Notes: generated from the sequence alone by a model not told the origin. A stretch of DNA of 64,000 nt from Promicromonospora sp. Populi (GCF_041081105.1 NZ_CP163528.1:744001-808000); one strand, 5' to 3'; shown: positions 49,896 through 59,845, counted from the stretch's first letter. A program made the numbers and translations.

Positions 49896-52800
49896 GTGTC
49901 TCGTCTTGCCCGTATGTCGCTCGCGAACCGTGCGGTGGTCGCGCTCGCGACGATCGCCGTCTTCCTCGTCGGCATCTACAGCATGGGGCAGCTCCGCCAG
50001 GAGCTCATCCCGTCGCTGAACGTGCCCATGGTCGCGGTGACGGCCGCCGACCCGGGCACCGCACCCGAGATCGTCGCGGATCGGGTCACGGACCCGATCG
50101 AGACCGCGGTCCAGAGCATCGACGGCGTCACCAGCGTGACCTCGACGGTCTCCACGGGCATCTCGATGACCACCGTCGAGCTTGAGTACGGCACGGACGT
50201 CGACGAGGTCGAGCAGGAGGTGACCTCGGCGCTCGCGACCGTCCAGGACCTGCCGGAGGGTGTAGAGCCCCAGGTCATGGCCGGCTCCCTCGACGACCTG
50301 CCGGTGGTGCAGCTCGCGGTCTCCGGCGACGGCACCGAGCAGGAGCTTTCCGACGCCATCGACTCCGTCCTCGTGCCCGAGCTGTCGGGCATCGCGGAGG
50401 TCCGCGACGTCACCGTGACCGGGACCACCGAACGCCAGGTGGTGATCGAGCCCGACACGGAACAGCTCGCCGCGGCCGGCCTCACGGCCGCGGAGCTCTC
50501 GTCGCTGCTGCAGGACAACGGCACGGTCACGCCCGTGGGCGCCGTCACCGAGGACGGCGAGACGAGCAGCGTGCAGGTCGGCACGTCCGTCAGCACCGTC
50601 GAGGAGCTCGAGGCGCTGCCGATCGTCCCGTCGGCGGCTCCGTCCGGCGGCGCGGGCGCCGTCCCCGGGGCCCCGACGGCTCCGGACGCGGAGGCGGGGC
50701 CCGCCGCCGTCGTCCACCTGGGCGATGTCGCGGAGGTGAGCGTGCAGGACGTGCCGCCCACCTCCTTCTCCCGTCTGGACGGCGAGCCGTCGCTCGCCAT
50801 CGCCCTGACCAAGACGCCGGACGGCAACACCGTCGACGTCTCGCACGCCGTGCAGGACGTGCTCGCCGACGTGCGCGAAGAGCTCGACGACGACGGCGTC
50901 AGCACCGCCGTCACGTTCGACCAGGCGCCGTTCATCGAGGAGTCCATCGAGGGCCTGACGACGGAGGGCGGGCTCGGCCTGCTGTTCGCGGTGCTCGTGA
51001 TCCTGGTGTTCCTGGCCTCCATCCGAGCCACGCTGGTCTCCGCCATCTCGATCCCGCTGTCGCTGGCGGTGACGTTCGCGGTGATGAACCTGACCGGCTA
51101 CACGCTGAACATCCTCACGCTCGCGGCCATGACCATCTCGATCGGGCGCATCGTCGACGACTCCATAGTCGTGATCGAGAACATCAAACGACACCTCTCG
51201 TACGGCGAGGACCGGGTGGACGCGATAGTCACTGCCGTGCGCGAGGTGGGCGCCGCCATCACGGCCTCGACGGTCTGCACCGTCGCGGTGTTCGCGCCCA
51301 TCGCGCTCGTGGGCGGCATGGCCGGCGAGCTGTTCCAGCCCTTCGCCGTCACCGTCGCCATCGCCATGGGTGCGTCCCTGGTCGTGGCGCTGGTGGTCGT
51401 GCCGGTGCTGGCGTACTGGTTCATCAAGTCCCCGGTCTCGGCCGACGACGGCGCTGCCCTGCGGGAGGCCGCCGAGCTCAAGGAGCGCCGCGGCGTCTGG
51501 CAGCGCGCCTACGTGCCGTCGCTTTCCGCCTCGCTGCGCCACCCCGCGGTCACGCTGATCGTCGCGATCGCCCTGCTGGGCGGGACCCTGGCGCTCGTGC
51601 CGCGCATGGAGACCAACTTCATCGGGGCCTCGGGGCAGGACACGCTCTCGGTGACGCAGGAGTTCGAGCCGGGCACGTCGCTGGAGGCTCAGGACGAGGC
51701 GGCCGTCGAGGTCGAGGATGTCCTGGCCGGCGTCGACGGCGTCGTGACGGTGCAGACCACCGTCGGGTCCGGCGACGGGTTCGCCGCCGCGTTCGGCGGG
51801 GGCGGGGGCAGCAGCAGCGCGTCGTTCGCGCTGACGCTCGACGACGACGCCGACGGCGAGGCCGTGCAGGACGAGGTGAGCGAAGCGCTCGACGCCGCCG
51901 ACCTGGCGGGCGAGGTGACCGTGGCCGCCGGTGACTCCGGGTTCGCCAGCTCCACCGTGGACCTCGTGGTCACCGCGCCCGACGCCGACGGTCTGGCCGC
52001 CGCTGCGAGCACCGTCGAGGAGGCCGTGGCCGACCTCGACACCGTCCAGGACGTGACGAACAACCTCGCCGCCGAGCAGTCCACGGTGCAGGTGACGGTT
52101 GACCGGGACGCCGCGGCCGAGGCCGGGCTCACGGAGGCCGCGGTCTCCGGGCTCCTGGCCGGCGCGATGAACGAGTCGAGCATCGGCACCGTGGACCTGG
52201 ACGGCGCGCCGCTCGACGTGGTCGTCGCGGCTGACGTGCCGGCCACGACCGCCGAGATCGAGGACATCCAGGTGCCGACGGCGGCCGGCCTAGTCCCGCT
52301 GAGCGACCTCGTGACCGTCGAGTCCGTGTCGGCCCCGGCGTCGGTCACGCGGGTGGACGGCGAGCGGAGCGCCACGGTGGCGGTAACGCCCGCCGGGCAG
52401 GACCTGGGTTCGCTGACCGTGGCGCTGACCGACGAGATCGACTCGCTGGACCTGCCCAACGGCGCCGAGGTGACCATGGGCGGCGTGGCGTCCGACCAGG
52501 CCGACGCGTTCGCCGACCTGGGCCTGGCGCTGCTGGCGGCGATCCTGATCGTCTACCTGGTGATGGTGGCGACGTTCCGGAGCGTCGGGCAGCCGCTGAT
52601 CCTGCTGGTCTCGGTGCCCTTCGCGGCGACGGGCGCGCTGCTCGCGCTGCTGCTGACCGGCACGCCGCTCGACGTCGCGGCCCTGATCGGCGTCCTGATG
52701 CTGGTGGGCATCGTGGTCTCCAACGCGATCGTGCTGATCGACCTGATCAACCAGTACCGGGCGGACGGCCGCCCGCTGGAGGAGGCAGTGCGGGAGGGGG

Positions 52801-53117
52801 CGCGCCAGCGACTGCGGCCCATCGTGATGACGGCGGCCGCGACCATCCTCGCGCTGACGCCGATGGCGTTCGGCCTGACCGGTGGCGGGGCGTTCATCTC
52901 CCAGCCGCTGGCGCTGGTCGTGATCGGCGGGCTCGTGTCCTCGACCCTGCTGACGCTGTACGTGGTGCCCGTGATCTACACGCTGTTCGAGCGGCGGTCG
53001 GAGGGGCGCACCCCGAAGCGCGCCGCCCGTGCCGCCCGCCGGGCCGAGAAGGCTCAGCTCAGGGCCGTCGAGGCGGCGCGGGTGGCTCAGCGGCTGGCGG
53101 CGGACAGCGCGACATAG
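49896..53117 (+). CDS. RND family efflux permease (HAE/SwrC-like)
   Basis: 1073 residues. Topology is one TM, a large extracytoplasmic domain, about six TMs, a second domain, and the remaining TMs. The proton-relay region GRIVDDSIVVIENIKRH near residue 420 (Asp-Asp pair in TM4) and RQRLRPIVMTAAATILALTPMAFG near the end match AcrB-like pumps. No membrane-fusion protein or outer-membrane channel is adjacent, as in Gram-positive SwrC-type pumps. The start is GTG 49896 after GGAGGCAGTT. It is probably controlled by the divergent MarR. Its substrate is likely a lipid, surfactant or drug. Confidence 0.9.
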   Translation: MSRLARMSLANRAVVALATIAVFLVGIYSMGQLRQELIPSLNVPMVAVTAADPGTAPEIVADRVTDPIETAVQSIDGVTSVTSTVSTGISMTTVELEYGTDVDEVEQEVTSALATVQDLPEGVEPQVMAGSLDDLPVVQLAVSGDGTEQELSDAIDSVLVPELSGIAEVRDVTVTGTTERQVVIEPDTEQLAAAGLTAAELSSLLQDNGTVTPVGAVTEDGETSSVQVGTSVSTVEELEALPIVPSAAPSGGAGAVPGAPTAPDAEAGPAAVVHLGDVAEVSVQDVPPTSFSRLDGEPSLAIALTKTPDGNTVDVSHAVQDVLADVREELDDDGVSTAVTFDQAPFIEESIEGLTTEGGLGLLFAVLVILVFLASIRATLVSAISIPLSLAVTFAVMNLTGYTLNILTLAAMTISIGRIVDDSIVVIENIKRHLSYGEDRVDAIVTAVREVGAAITASTVCTVAVFAPIALVGGMAGELFQPFAVTVAIAMGASLVVALVVVPVLAYWFIKSPVSADDGAALREAAELKERRGVWQRAYVPSLSASLRHPAVTLIVAIALLGGTLALVPRMETNFIGASGQDTLSVTQEFEPGTSLEAQDEAAVEVEDVLAGVDGVVTVQTTVGSGDGFAAAFGGGGGSSSASFALTLDDDADGEAVQDEVSEALDAADLAGEVTVAAGDSGFASSTVDLVVTAPDADGLAAAASTVEEAVADLDTVQDVTNNLAAEQSTVQVTVDRDAAAEAGLTEAAVSGLLAGAMNESSIGTVDLDGAPLDVVVAADVPATTAEIEDIQVPTAAGLVPLSDLVTVESVSAPASVTRVDGERSATVAVTPAGQDLGSLTVALTDEIDSLDLPNGAEVTMGGVASDQADAFADLGLALLAAILIVYLVMVATFRSVGQPLILLVSVPFAATGALLALLLTGTPLDVAALIGVLMLVGIVVSNAIVLIDLINQYRADGRPLEEAVREGARQRLRPIVMTAAATILALTPMAFGLTGGGAFISQPLALVVIGGLVSSTLLTLYVVPVIYTLFERRSEGRTPKRAARAARRAEKAQLRAVEAARVAQRLAADSAT

Positions 53118-53132
53118 CGTCCGGGACGCACA

Positions 53133-53168
53133 TCGGGCCTGTCGAGACCGGAGTCTCGGCAGGCCCGA
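53133..53168. terminator. Bidirectional terminator hairpin
   Basis: 16-bp arms (53133-53148 and 53153-53168, TCGGGCCTGTCGAGAC and partner) with one U-G wobble and a 4-nt loop, between the convergent RND permease and the large surface protein. Confidence 0.78.
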
Positions 53169-53192
53169 CTGCGCCTCGGTGTCAGCAGTTCG

Positions 53193-56100
53193 TCAGCTGT
53201 TCCACGTCGTGACCCCGTACAGCTTGTGGCTGGCGTCGGTGCCGGCCATGAAGCCGACTTCCAACCCGTTGTATTGCGAGCCCATGTAGCAGGAGAGCTG
53301 TCGCCTACCGGCTGCACCGTTCATCGGGTACCTGTCGCTGCCTCCCCACGACTCGGCGTGCGGCTCGTGGATGTCGTGCCACTCCCTCGGGCCCCCTTCG
53401 CGCGAAGTGTCGCCCGCCCAGCAGGCCACCTCGTGGTTGCCCGTGTCGAAGCCCTCCCAGTTCACGACCCAGTACTTGCACCGGGCGCAGCTGGCATCGC
53501 CGCCTTCGGTCAGCCACACCCTCGGGTTCAGCGCCGAGGCGGTGACGCACTTCTCGCTCGTACCGCCCGCGGACGTCACCTTGATGCACGCGGTCTTGGA
53601 CTCGCCCGGGTTGGCGGCATCCTGGTCGGTGCCGCTGACGGCCGCGCTCTCGACCGCGCCGTAGACGTCGATCGTGTTGGGCCTACCGTTCTCGGGGCCG
53701 GCGTTCCAGCTGAAGGTGACCTGGTTGTAACCCCCGGTAGCGGTGATGTCCGGCTCGTGCGGCCGGCCGTACGGTGTCACCGCATTGGAGAAATCGGTGT
53801 AATCCGAGCAGGCGCCGCTGTTGCAGGCGCGGACCTGGAAGGTGTACGCCGTCCCGTTGCTCAGACCGGTCATCGTCGTGAACAGGTCGCCGCCGGCGTT
53901 CTTGACGTCCCCGTTGCTCGCGAGGACCTCGTAGTAGCCGCCCGTCCCGCGGAAGTTCGCGGACTTGGCCCACCGGACGTCGGCCCGGCCGTCGGTGTTG
54001 CTGGAATTGAGCGACGCCGTGGGCTTGCCCGGGATAGCCGGCGTGCCGAACGGCTCCACCGCGTTGGAGAACGGGCTGCCGTCCCCGTGACCCGCCTTGT
54101 TCACCCCCCGGACCTTGAAGGTGTACGACGAACCCGGATCGAGATCCTCGACCCTCTTGGACGTCGTGGTGGTGTCGATGGCCCTGACGAGCTCACCGCC
54201 GGTGTAGACGCCCAGCCAGTACTTGTCGATCGAGTCGCCGTTGTTGGCCGGCTCGTTCCAGCTCACGTTGATCTGGCCGCCGTCGAAGTGGCTCACACGG
54301 GTCGCGGTGGGCGCGGCCGGTGCGGCCGGTGGGGCGGCCGGGGTCTCGGGGGCTGAGGGGTCGGACCAGTCCGAGGGGGTCTCCGCCTCGTTCTTGGCCT
54401 GGACCCGCACGGTGTAGGCGGTGCCGTTCTCCAGCCCGGTCCAGGTGATCGGGCTGCTGGTCTCGCACGCCTTCTGGATCGGGCCGGCGGTCGGGGCCGG
54501 GCTGATCTCCAGGTTGACGCACTCGATCGCGGACCGGTCGGTGTAGGTCTTGTTCTTCCACGACACGGTCAGCGTGCTGTCGCCGAACTTCAGCGTGGGT
54601 GGCGCGGGCTTGTCCGGCTTCTCGTCCGGGCGCGCCTCACGCGAGGCCGGTGAGGGCTCCGAGTCGTCCACCTCGTTGGTCGCGACCACGGTGAACGTGT
54701 AGGTCACGTTGTTCTGCAGACCGTCGAACGTGCAGGTGGTCGTGGCGCACTTGTGCTCTTGCCCCTTGTCCGTCCGCAGGGTGTAGCTGGTGATGTCGGC
54801 GCCGTTGTTGTTGGGCTGGTCCCAGGACAGCACCACGGTCCCGGAGCGCACCTCCTCGACACGCGGGGCACGAGGCGCGTCGGGCTTGCCCAGCACGGTC
54901 AGCTTCACGGTCCCGTCCACCTCGCGGTCGGGGTCCTTGGTCGCGTCCTGCACCCGGTAGCGCACCGTCATGACACCGGTGAAGTCGGGGTCCGGGGTGA
55001 CTATGACGTTGGACTCGTCGAACGTCACCTGGCCCTGGCCGCTGTCGCGCTGCGCGTCGACCACCCGGAGCGGCGACCTCTCCGGGAAGGGGTTGGTGTC
55101 GTTGGCCAGCACGGGGATGGTGCTCGCCTCGCCCTGGTGCGCATCCGGGACGACGTCGGGCACGGTCTTGGCCATCGCGCGGGTGGACCTGACGACCTCG
55201 ACGGTGAGCGTGGTCTCCACGGCGGGGTTCTTCCCGTCTGAGACCGTCATGGGAAGCGGCACGAAGGTGCCCTTGGGGATGGCTGGTTCGGCCTCGCCGG
55301 TGACCGTGGCCCCGGAGACCTGCGTCATGATGCCGTCCCCACCGGTGACCTCGATCGTCAGGGGATCCTTGTCGGGGTCCTTGATGTACCGGGACAGGTC
55401 CACCTCGGCCTGCTCCCCGGCAGCGACCTGCAGCACCGGGGTACCGGTGATCTTCGGCGGCAGGTTCTTGGAGGGGGTCACCTCGATCGGCAGGGTCAGG
55501 ACCGAGGTCAGGGCCTCCGCGTCGTCGGCCCCGGTGCTGTCGGTCACCTCAAAGCTGACGGACGCCGCGCCTGCGTAGTCGTCCGCCGAGGTGTAGATGA
55601 TCGTGCCGGCGTCGGGGACCTGCGCGCGGCCCTCCAACGCCTTGACCGTGTCCTCCGCCGTGATCTGCGGTTCCCGGCCCTCCCGGACCACCACGTACTT
55701 GGCGAGGTCGATCGTCAGGGGCTCGCCGCTGAACGCCTTGAGCGGGTCCAGGCCCGGCTTGATGTGCGGCCGGGACTCGTCACCCGGCGCCCGCACGAAC
55801 GCCTTGGCCTCCTTGTTGTCCATGTCGGTCACGGTGTAGGTGATGACCCGCGCCTTCTCGGCGAGCTCCACCTTGATACCGCCCGACTCGGTGACCTCGA
55901 CCCCCTCCAGGCCCTCGTCCACGCTGATCTGCAGGTCGGCGGCGACCCCGTCCGGGTCCACGTCGTTCTCCAGGACGCCCACCGTCACGCTCGTCGCGCC
56001 GCGGACATCGTCGGCGGTGACCACGTCGTCGTGCGCGATCGGGCGCAGCAGCGGCGCGTTCGCGTCGACGTTCACCGTGACCGCACCGGACGCGTCGGCC

Positions 56101-59100
56101 TTGTAGGTGTCCTGGATGCCGTAGTAGAAGGAGTACGCCTTCTCCTCGGTGGGCGCGGTGACGACCACGTTGTCCTCCACGGCCTTCGGGGTGATCTCCT
56201 CGGTGCCCTCGAAGCCCTTGGCGACCAGGCCGATCTGGTCCCCGTCCGGGTCCGTGTCGTTCTCCAGCGCGGGGATCGCGACCGTGCGACCCGGCCGCAC
56301 CGTGGTCTCGTCGTCCACCGCCTGCGGGTCCTGGTTCGACGCCGGCTTCGCCGCGATCCCGACCCGCACCGTGCCCAGCCCGGGCGCGCCACGGGTATCG
56401 ATCACCTGATAGGTGAAGCTGTCCAGCCCGGAGCTCCCCTCGGCGGCCTGGTAGTCGATGAAACCGTCCACGATGGTGGCGGTGCCCTGCGACGGGGCGC
56501 TGGCAATCGAGCTCAACGTCACGTAGTCACCGTCCGGGTCCGTACCGTCCAGCGGCAGCGGTATCCGCACGATGCCCTCGGCCAGCACCCGCGCCTCGAC
56601 GTCGGGCAGCTGCGGGGCCCCGTTCTCCGGCTTGTCCAGCACGTGGATCGTGATCAGTGCGGAGTCCTTCTGCCCGTTGGCGTCCTCCACCTCATACACC
56701 GCCTTGACCGTATCGGCCTCGTCACCCGCGCGGAACCGGACCGTGTCCTCCGAGACGAACGCCTCGCCAGCCGAAGCCGGCGGCGCCTCCTGCAGCTCGT
56801 CGGTCACGTGCATCGCCGACCCGTCGGGGTGGGTGTCGTTCTTCAGCACCGGGATGGTGACCACGTCACCGACGCGCACGGTGGCCACGTCCGGACCCGC
56901 CTCTGGCGGGCGCAGCTGCTCCGAGGTCGGGATCGGCACCACCCGCACCTGACCGGTTACCGCGGTGCTGCCGTTCGCGACCCGGTAGGTCAGGGTCACC
57001 GGCCCTCCGAGCCGCTTGACCTCGGAGACCTTCAGGATCTGGTGGTTCAGCACCGACACGTTCACCGGCGAGTTGGACGGCACGTCCACGCTCTGTACCA
57101 CGAGCACACCCCCGGCGGGGTCGGTGTCGTTGGCCAGGACGTCCACCAGGGCGGAACCGCCGGCGGGGAGCAGCACCTGGTCCGAGACCGCGACCGGTGG
57201 CGCTGTCTCCTCGACCGGTTCCCTGACGTCGACTCGCACCAGGCCGTTCACCGGCTCGCTGGGACCGTCCGTGATCCGGTAGACGACGTCGTACGAGCCG
57301 GGTTCGTCGCTCTGGAACTGGAGGGTCTTCGCCGTCGTGTTGGTCACGATCGTCGCCCCCGGTACCTCGGGCACGCCGACCAGGCTGAGCTCGTCCTCGT
57401 TGGCGTCGTAGTCGTTCGCCAGCGGCCGCACCGTGACCGGCTGGCCGGCGAGGACGCTGACATGGTCCTGTACCGCAACGGGTGGCACGTTGTTGGCGAC
57501 GACGTCGATCAGCAGCCGGCCCTCGGCGGGCAGGTACAGGGAGTCGGAGACGGTGATGTCCACGATCTTGCGGCCGGTGGTCGTGCCGCCGTCGCGGAAC
57601 TCGATGGTGCCGTCCGGGCGGAACCGCACCTCGTCCTGCGGGTCGGTGGTGGACGCGTTGGTCAGGTACAGGTCGTCCCCGTCCGGGTCCTTGAAGTAGG
57701 GCAGCACCTTGATGCTGGCCAGCCCATCCTGGCCGACCCGCAGCACCGGCTCAGCCGGCTGCTCGGGCTGGTTGTTCTCCTCGTCCGGGACCACGTGGAC
57801 CCGCACCTTCGCGGTGGCGGTGCCGTTCTCCCGGCCGTCGTCGACCTCGTACTGGAACGTCACCGAACCTGTCGCGTCCGCCGGTACGTCGACCTGCAGC
57901 GCCGCACCGTCCAGCACCCGGTCCACGCTGAGGTCGCCCTCGGGGGCGGTCTTGACCGACGCCGTCATCACGTCGCCGTCCGGGTCCATGTCGTTGCCCA
58001 GCACGTTCAGCACGGTGGTGCGGCCCGCGCGCACACCGAACGTGTCCTCCTTCGGCACCGGAGGCCGGTTGACCTTGTTCCGGTCGGCAACAAGATGGTC
58101 GACCTGCTCCGGGGTGGCCTCCTCGGAGTCGTCCTTCTTTCCCTTGCCGTTCGCAGGCCGCGTCACTTTCCAGTCGTCCACGAGCTGGAACTTGTCCGGC
58201 GCCATCCACATCGAACCGTTGGCGACGTCGTTGAGCACGATCACGTCCCGGTTGACCCGGTATTCCAGCTTCATGGAGGCGTCCACGCCCTCCAGGACCT
58301 GGTTGAAGTCGTTGCCCTCCACCGCGCAGTTCCGGACGACCCGCCCCGACCCGGACCATGCGCCATAGCTGCACCCGTTGAGCTGCACCGGAGCCGACAC
58401 GCTGCCGGACGACCCGCCGTCCACCGACCAGAGCGTGCTCTGCCCACCGCCCAGCGGCTGGGTGACCAGACCCTTGGTGGTGGCGATCAGCACGTTGTCC
58501 GCGTCGTCGGACGGCTGCTGCAGCATGCCCTGCGCGCCGTCCGCGACCTCGACCGACTTTCCGCCGGGCAGGATCAGGTTTCCCGTGGACTGGTCCAGCA
58601 CCACCGGCTCGTCCCCGACGGCGGAGATCTGCACCTCTGCGGTCGGGCTCAGGGGCAGCGACGACTCCTCGACGCCCTGCGCCACACCCTGTGCTCCGGT
58701 CTTGACCGTGTACAGGGTGTGGTCCTGCGGCACGGCGAGGTAGACGGTGCCGTCGGTGCCGACCGTGAGCTTGCCGCCCTTGCCGGCCTTGATCGTCGGC
58801 TTGAGCTCCTTCTCGTCAAAGGCCGCCGAGTCGAACGGGATCACCCAGGCGAGACCCGTCTCCGGGTCGTACACCGCGGTGGTCGCACCACCGGCAGCAA
58901 CCTTCGCCCCCGCCGGGAACTGCATCAGCCCGCCCAGGGACAGGTGCGCGGGATTCACAGCACTGGCCGAGTAATCACCCGTGTTGTCCAGCAGGACCCG
59001 CTGCGCATTCTGCTCGACATCGAAGCTTGCCGCGCCCGCCAGGAGCACGCCGTCCAGCGCCCGCGCCTCGTAGTTGAACCGGCCGAGCTGGCCCGACGCC

Positions 59101-59261
59101 GTCTGCGTCACCCACACACCGGAGTCGTTCAGCTCAACATCGGCGGTCGCCTCGCCGTCGTACAGCAGGGCAAACGTCACCAGCCCCGCAGCGAAGAGGG
59201 TCACCACGCCGGCAGACACGATCGACCGACGGTTCGCGAACAGGCGCGAGGCAAAGCTCAT
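53193..59261 (-). CDS. Giant multi-domain surface protein: cadherin/Ig-like repeats, FN3 domains, Cys-rich end
   Basis: 2022 residues. An N-terminal signal anchor (about 14-34) is followed by a 350-residue region rich in short strands, possibly propeller-like. Eleven cadherin/Ig-like repeats of about 95 residues come next (about 395-1460), many with the hallmark VLANDTDPDGD. Four clear FN3 domains and one degenerate one follow (about 1463-1870). The end is a Cys-rich module (CARCKYWVVNWEGF...CWAG...LSCYMG). ATG 59259-59261 has AAGAGGATGACGC upstream. It is probably membrane-tethered and extracellular, for adhesion or wall contact. In related actinobacteria, genes of this type often stand at the head of a MoxR/DUF58/kinase operon; here a terminator follows directly. 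Confidence 0.9.
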   Translation of the reverse strand: MSFASRLFANRRSIVSAGVVTLFAAGLVTFALLYDGEATADVELNDSGVWVTQTASGQLGRFNYEARALDGVLLAGAASFDVEQNAQRVLLDNTGDYSASAVNPAHLSLGGLMQFPAGAKVAAGGATTAVYDPETGLAWVIPFDSAAFDEKELKPTIKAGKGGKLTVGTDGTVYLAVPQDHTLYTVKTGAQGVAQGVEESSLPLSPTAEVQISAVGDEPVVLDQSTGNLILPGGKSVEVADGAQGMLQQPSDDADNVLIATTKGLVTQPLGGGQSTLWSVDGGSSGSVSAPVQLNGCSYGAWSGSGRVVRNCAVEGNDFNQVLEGVDASMKLEYRVNRDVIVLNDVANGSMWMAPDKFQLVDDWKVTRPANGKGKKDDSEEATPEQVDHLVADRNKVNRPPVPKEDTFGVRAGRTTVLNVLGNDMDPDGDVMTASVKTAPEGDLSVDRVLDGAALQVDVPADATGSVTFQYEVDDGRENGTATAKVRVHVVPDEENNQPEQPAEPVLRVGQDGLASIKVLPYFKDPDGDDLYLTNASTTDPQDEVRFRPDGTIEFRDGGTTTGRKIVDITVSDSLYLPAEGRLLIDVVANNVPPVAVQDHVSVLAGQPVTVRPLANDYDANEDELSLVGVPEVPGATIVTNTTAKTLQFQSDEPGSYDVVYRITDGPSEPVNGLVRVDVREPVEETAPPVAVSDQVLLPAGGSALVDVLANDTDPAGGVLVVQSVDVPSNSPVNVSVLNHQILKVSEVKRLGGPVTLTYRVANGSTAVTGQVRVVPIPTSEQLRPPEAGPDVATVRVGDVVTIPVLKNDTHPDGSAMHVTDELQEAPPASAGEAFVSEDTVRFRAGDEADTVKAVYEVEDANGQKDSALITIHVLDKPENGAPQLPDVEARVLAEGIVRIPLPLDGTDPDGDYVTLSSIASAPSQGTATIVDGFIDYQAAEGSSGLDSFTYQVIDTRGAPGLGTVRVGIAAKPASNQDPQAVDDETTVRPGRTVAIPALENDTDPDGDQIGLVAKGFEGTEEITPKAVEDNVVVTAPTEEKAYSFYYGIQDTYKADASGAVTVNVDANAPLLRPIAHDDVVTADDVRGATSVTVGVLENDVDPDGVAADLQISVDEGLEGVEVTESGGIKVELAEKARVITYTVTDMDNKEAKAFVRAPGDESRPHIKPGLDPLKAFSGEPLTIDLAKYVVVREGREPQITAEDTVKALEGRAQVPDAGTIIYTSADDYAGAASVSFEVTDSTGADDAEALTSVLTLPIEVTPSKNLPPKITGTPVLQVAAGEQAEVDLSRYIKDPDKDPLTIEVTGGDGIMTQVSGATVTGEAEPAIPKGTFVPLPMTVSDGKNPAVETTLTVEVVRSTRAMAKTVPDVVPDAHQGEASTIPVLANDTNPFPERSPLRVVDAQRDSGQGQVTFDESNVIVTPDPDFTGVMTVRYRVQDATKDPDREVDGTVKLTVLGKPDAPRAPRVEEVRSGTVVLSWDQPNNNGADITSYTLRTDKGQEHKCATTTCTFDGLQNNVTYTFTVVATNEVDDSEPSPASREARPDEKPDKPAPPTLKFGDSTLTVSWKNKTYTDRSAIECVNLEISPAPTAGPIQKACETSSPITWTGLENGTAYTVRVQAKNEAETPSDWSDPSAPETPAAPPAAPAAPTATRVSHFDGGQINVSWNEPANNGDSIDKYWLGVYTGGELVRAIDTTTTSKRVEDLDPGSSYTFKVRGVNKAGHGDGSPFSNAVEPFGTPAIPGKPTASLNSSNTDGRADVRWAKSANFRGTGGYYEVLASNGDVKNAGGDLFTTMTGLSNGTAYTFQVRACNSGACSDYTDFSNAVTPYGRPHEPDITATGGYNQVTFSWNAGPENGRPNTIDVYGAVESAAVSGTDQDAANPGESKTACIKVTSAGGTSEKCVTASALNPRVWLTEGGDASCARCKYWVVNWEGFDTGNHEVACWAGDTSREGGPREWHDIHEPHAESWGGSDRYPMNGAAGRRQLSCYMGSQYNGLEVGFMAGTDASHKLYGVTTWNS

Positions 59262-59433
59262 GCGTCATCCTCTTTCATCACTTCACCAAAGACTTGTCCG
59301 CCCGGACAGCCCCACAGGCGCGACTGATTCACCCTAACGAGGGCAGGGCGAACTGTCGCCGAAAATGCGATGGGCAGGACTACCCATGCCGCTGGTCAGC
59401 CTGGGTATCCGCCACCAGTAGGACAGCCCGCGA

Positions 59434-59748
59434 TCAGTAGGACGCCGAACGCTGATCGATCCACGCCTTGGCCTCGACGGCCGTGTGCCCGGTCGCCTCG
59501 CGGTACAGCTTGATCGCCTCGGCACGTCGGTCCGACCAGACGCACCGGTCGATCTCGGCGAGGATGTCGGACGGGATCCCGTCGGCCGCCGCACCCGTGA
59601 TGCCGAGGTGCTTGATCACCAGGTCCAGCTTCCGTTCGACCCGCTCGGCGGTCCGTGTCGCGGAACGCAGGTTGCCGGTCACGGTGATCATGAGCAGCAC
59701 GAGGATGACGAAGATCGCTGCGGGGATGAGATCGAAGACGAAGGACAT
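59434..59748 (-). CDS. Small membrane protein with ribosomal L7/L12 C-terminal-like domain
   Basis: 104 residues. An N-terminal helix (FVFDLIPAAIFVILVLLMITVTG, about 3-25) anchors it, followed by a coiled region (ERVERKLDLVIKHLGI). The C-terminal 40 residues (DRRAEAIKLYREATGHTAVEAKAWID) resemble the L7/L12 C-terminal fold. Such proteins are widespread in actinomycetes without a known role. ATG is at 59746-59748. It lies upstream of the surface-protein gene on the same strand, separated by 172 bp with no clear terminator or promoter. Confidence 0.72.
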   Translation of the reverse strand: MSFVFDLIPAAIFVILVLLMITVTGNLRSATRTAERVERKLDLVIKHLGITGAAADGIPSDILAEIDRCVWSDRRAEAIKLYREATGHTAVEAKAWIDQRSASY

Positions 59749-59787
59749 GCCGGAACCGTAGCGGGCGCTGGTCTGCGGGTGCCCGAC

Positions 59788-59816
59788 TTGACCGCGATAC
59801 TCCCTGGGGGTATATG
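59788..59816 (+). promoter_or_regulatory. Copper operon promoter with CsoR-like operator
   Basis: -35 TTGACC (59788-59793), 17-bp spacer, -10 TATATG (59811-59816). A near-palindrome ATACTCCCTGGGGGTAT (59797-59813) fills the spacer and resembles the CsoR consensus of TACCC/GGGTA half-sites. Confidence 0.68.
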
Positions 59817-59830
59817 GTGGCGCGTGTCGT

Positions 59831-59845
59831 TACCCCCTAGGGGTA
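59831..59845. promoter_or_regulatory. Second CsoR-like operator in copper operon leader
   Basis: TACCCC-CTA-GGGGTA, perfect 6-bp arms, 14 bp after the -10 hexamer. It matches the half-site pattern of Cu(I)-sensing CsoR repressors. Confidence 0.7.

Noticed and set aside
55764..59327. A 1187-codon open frame on the plus strand
   Set aside because: It is antisense to the repeat-rich surface protein. Its translation is Arg/His/Val-rich with no domain, while the minus strand shows clear repeats and FN3 domains. Long antisense frames are expected at this GC content.
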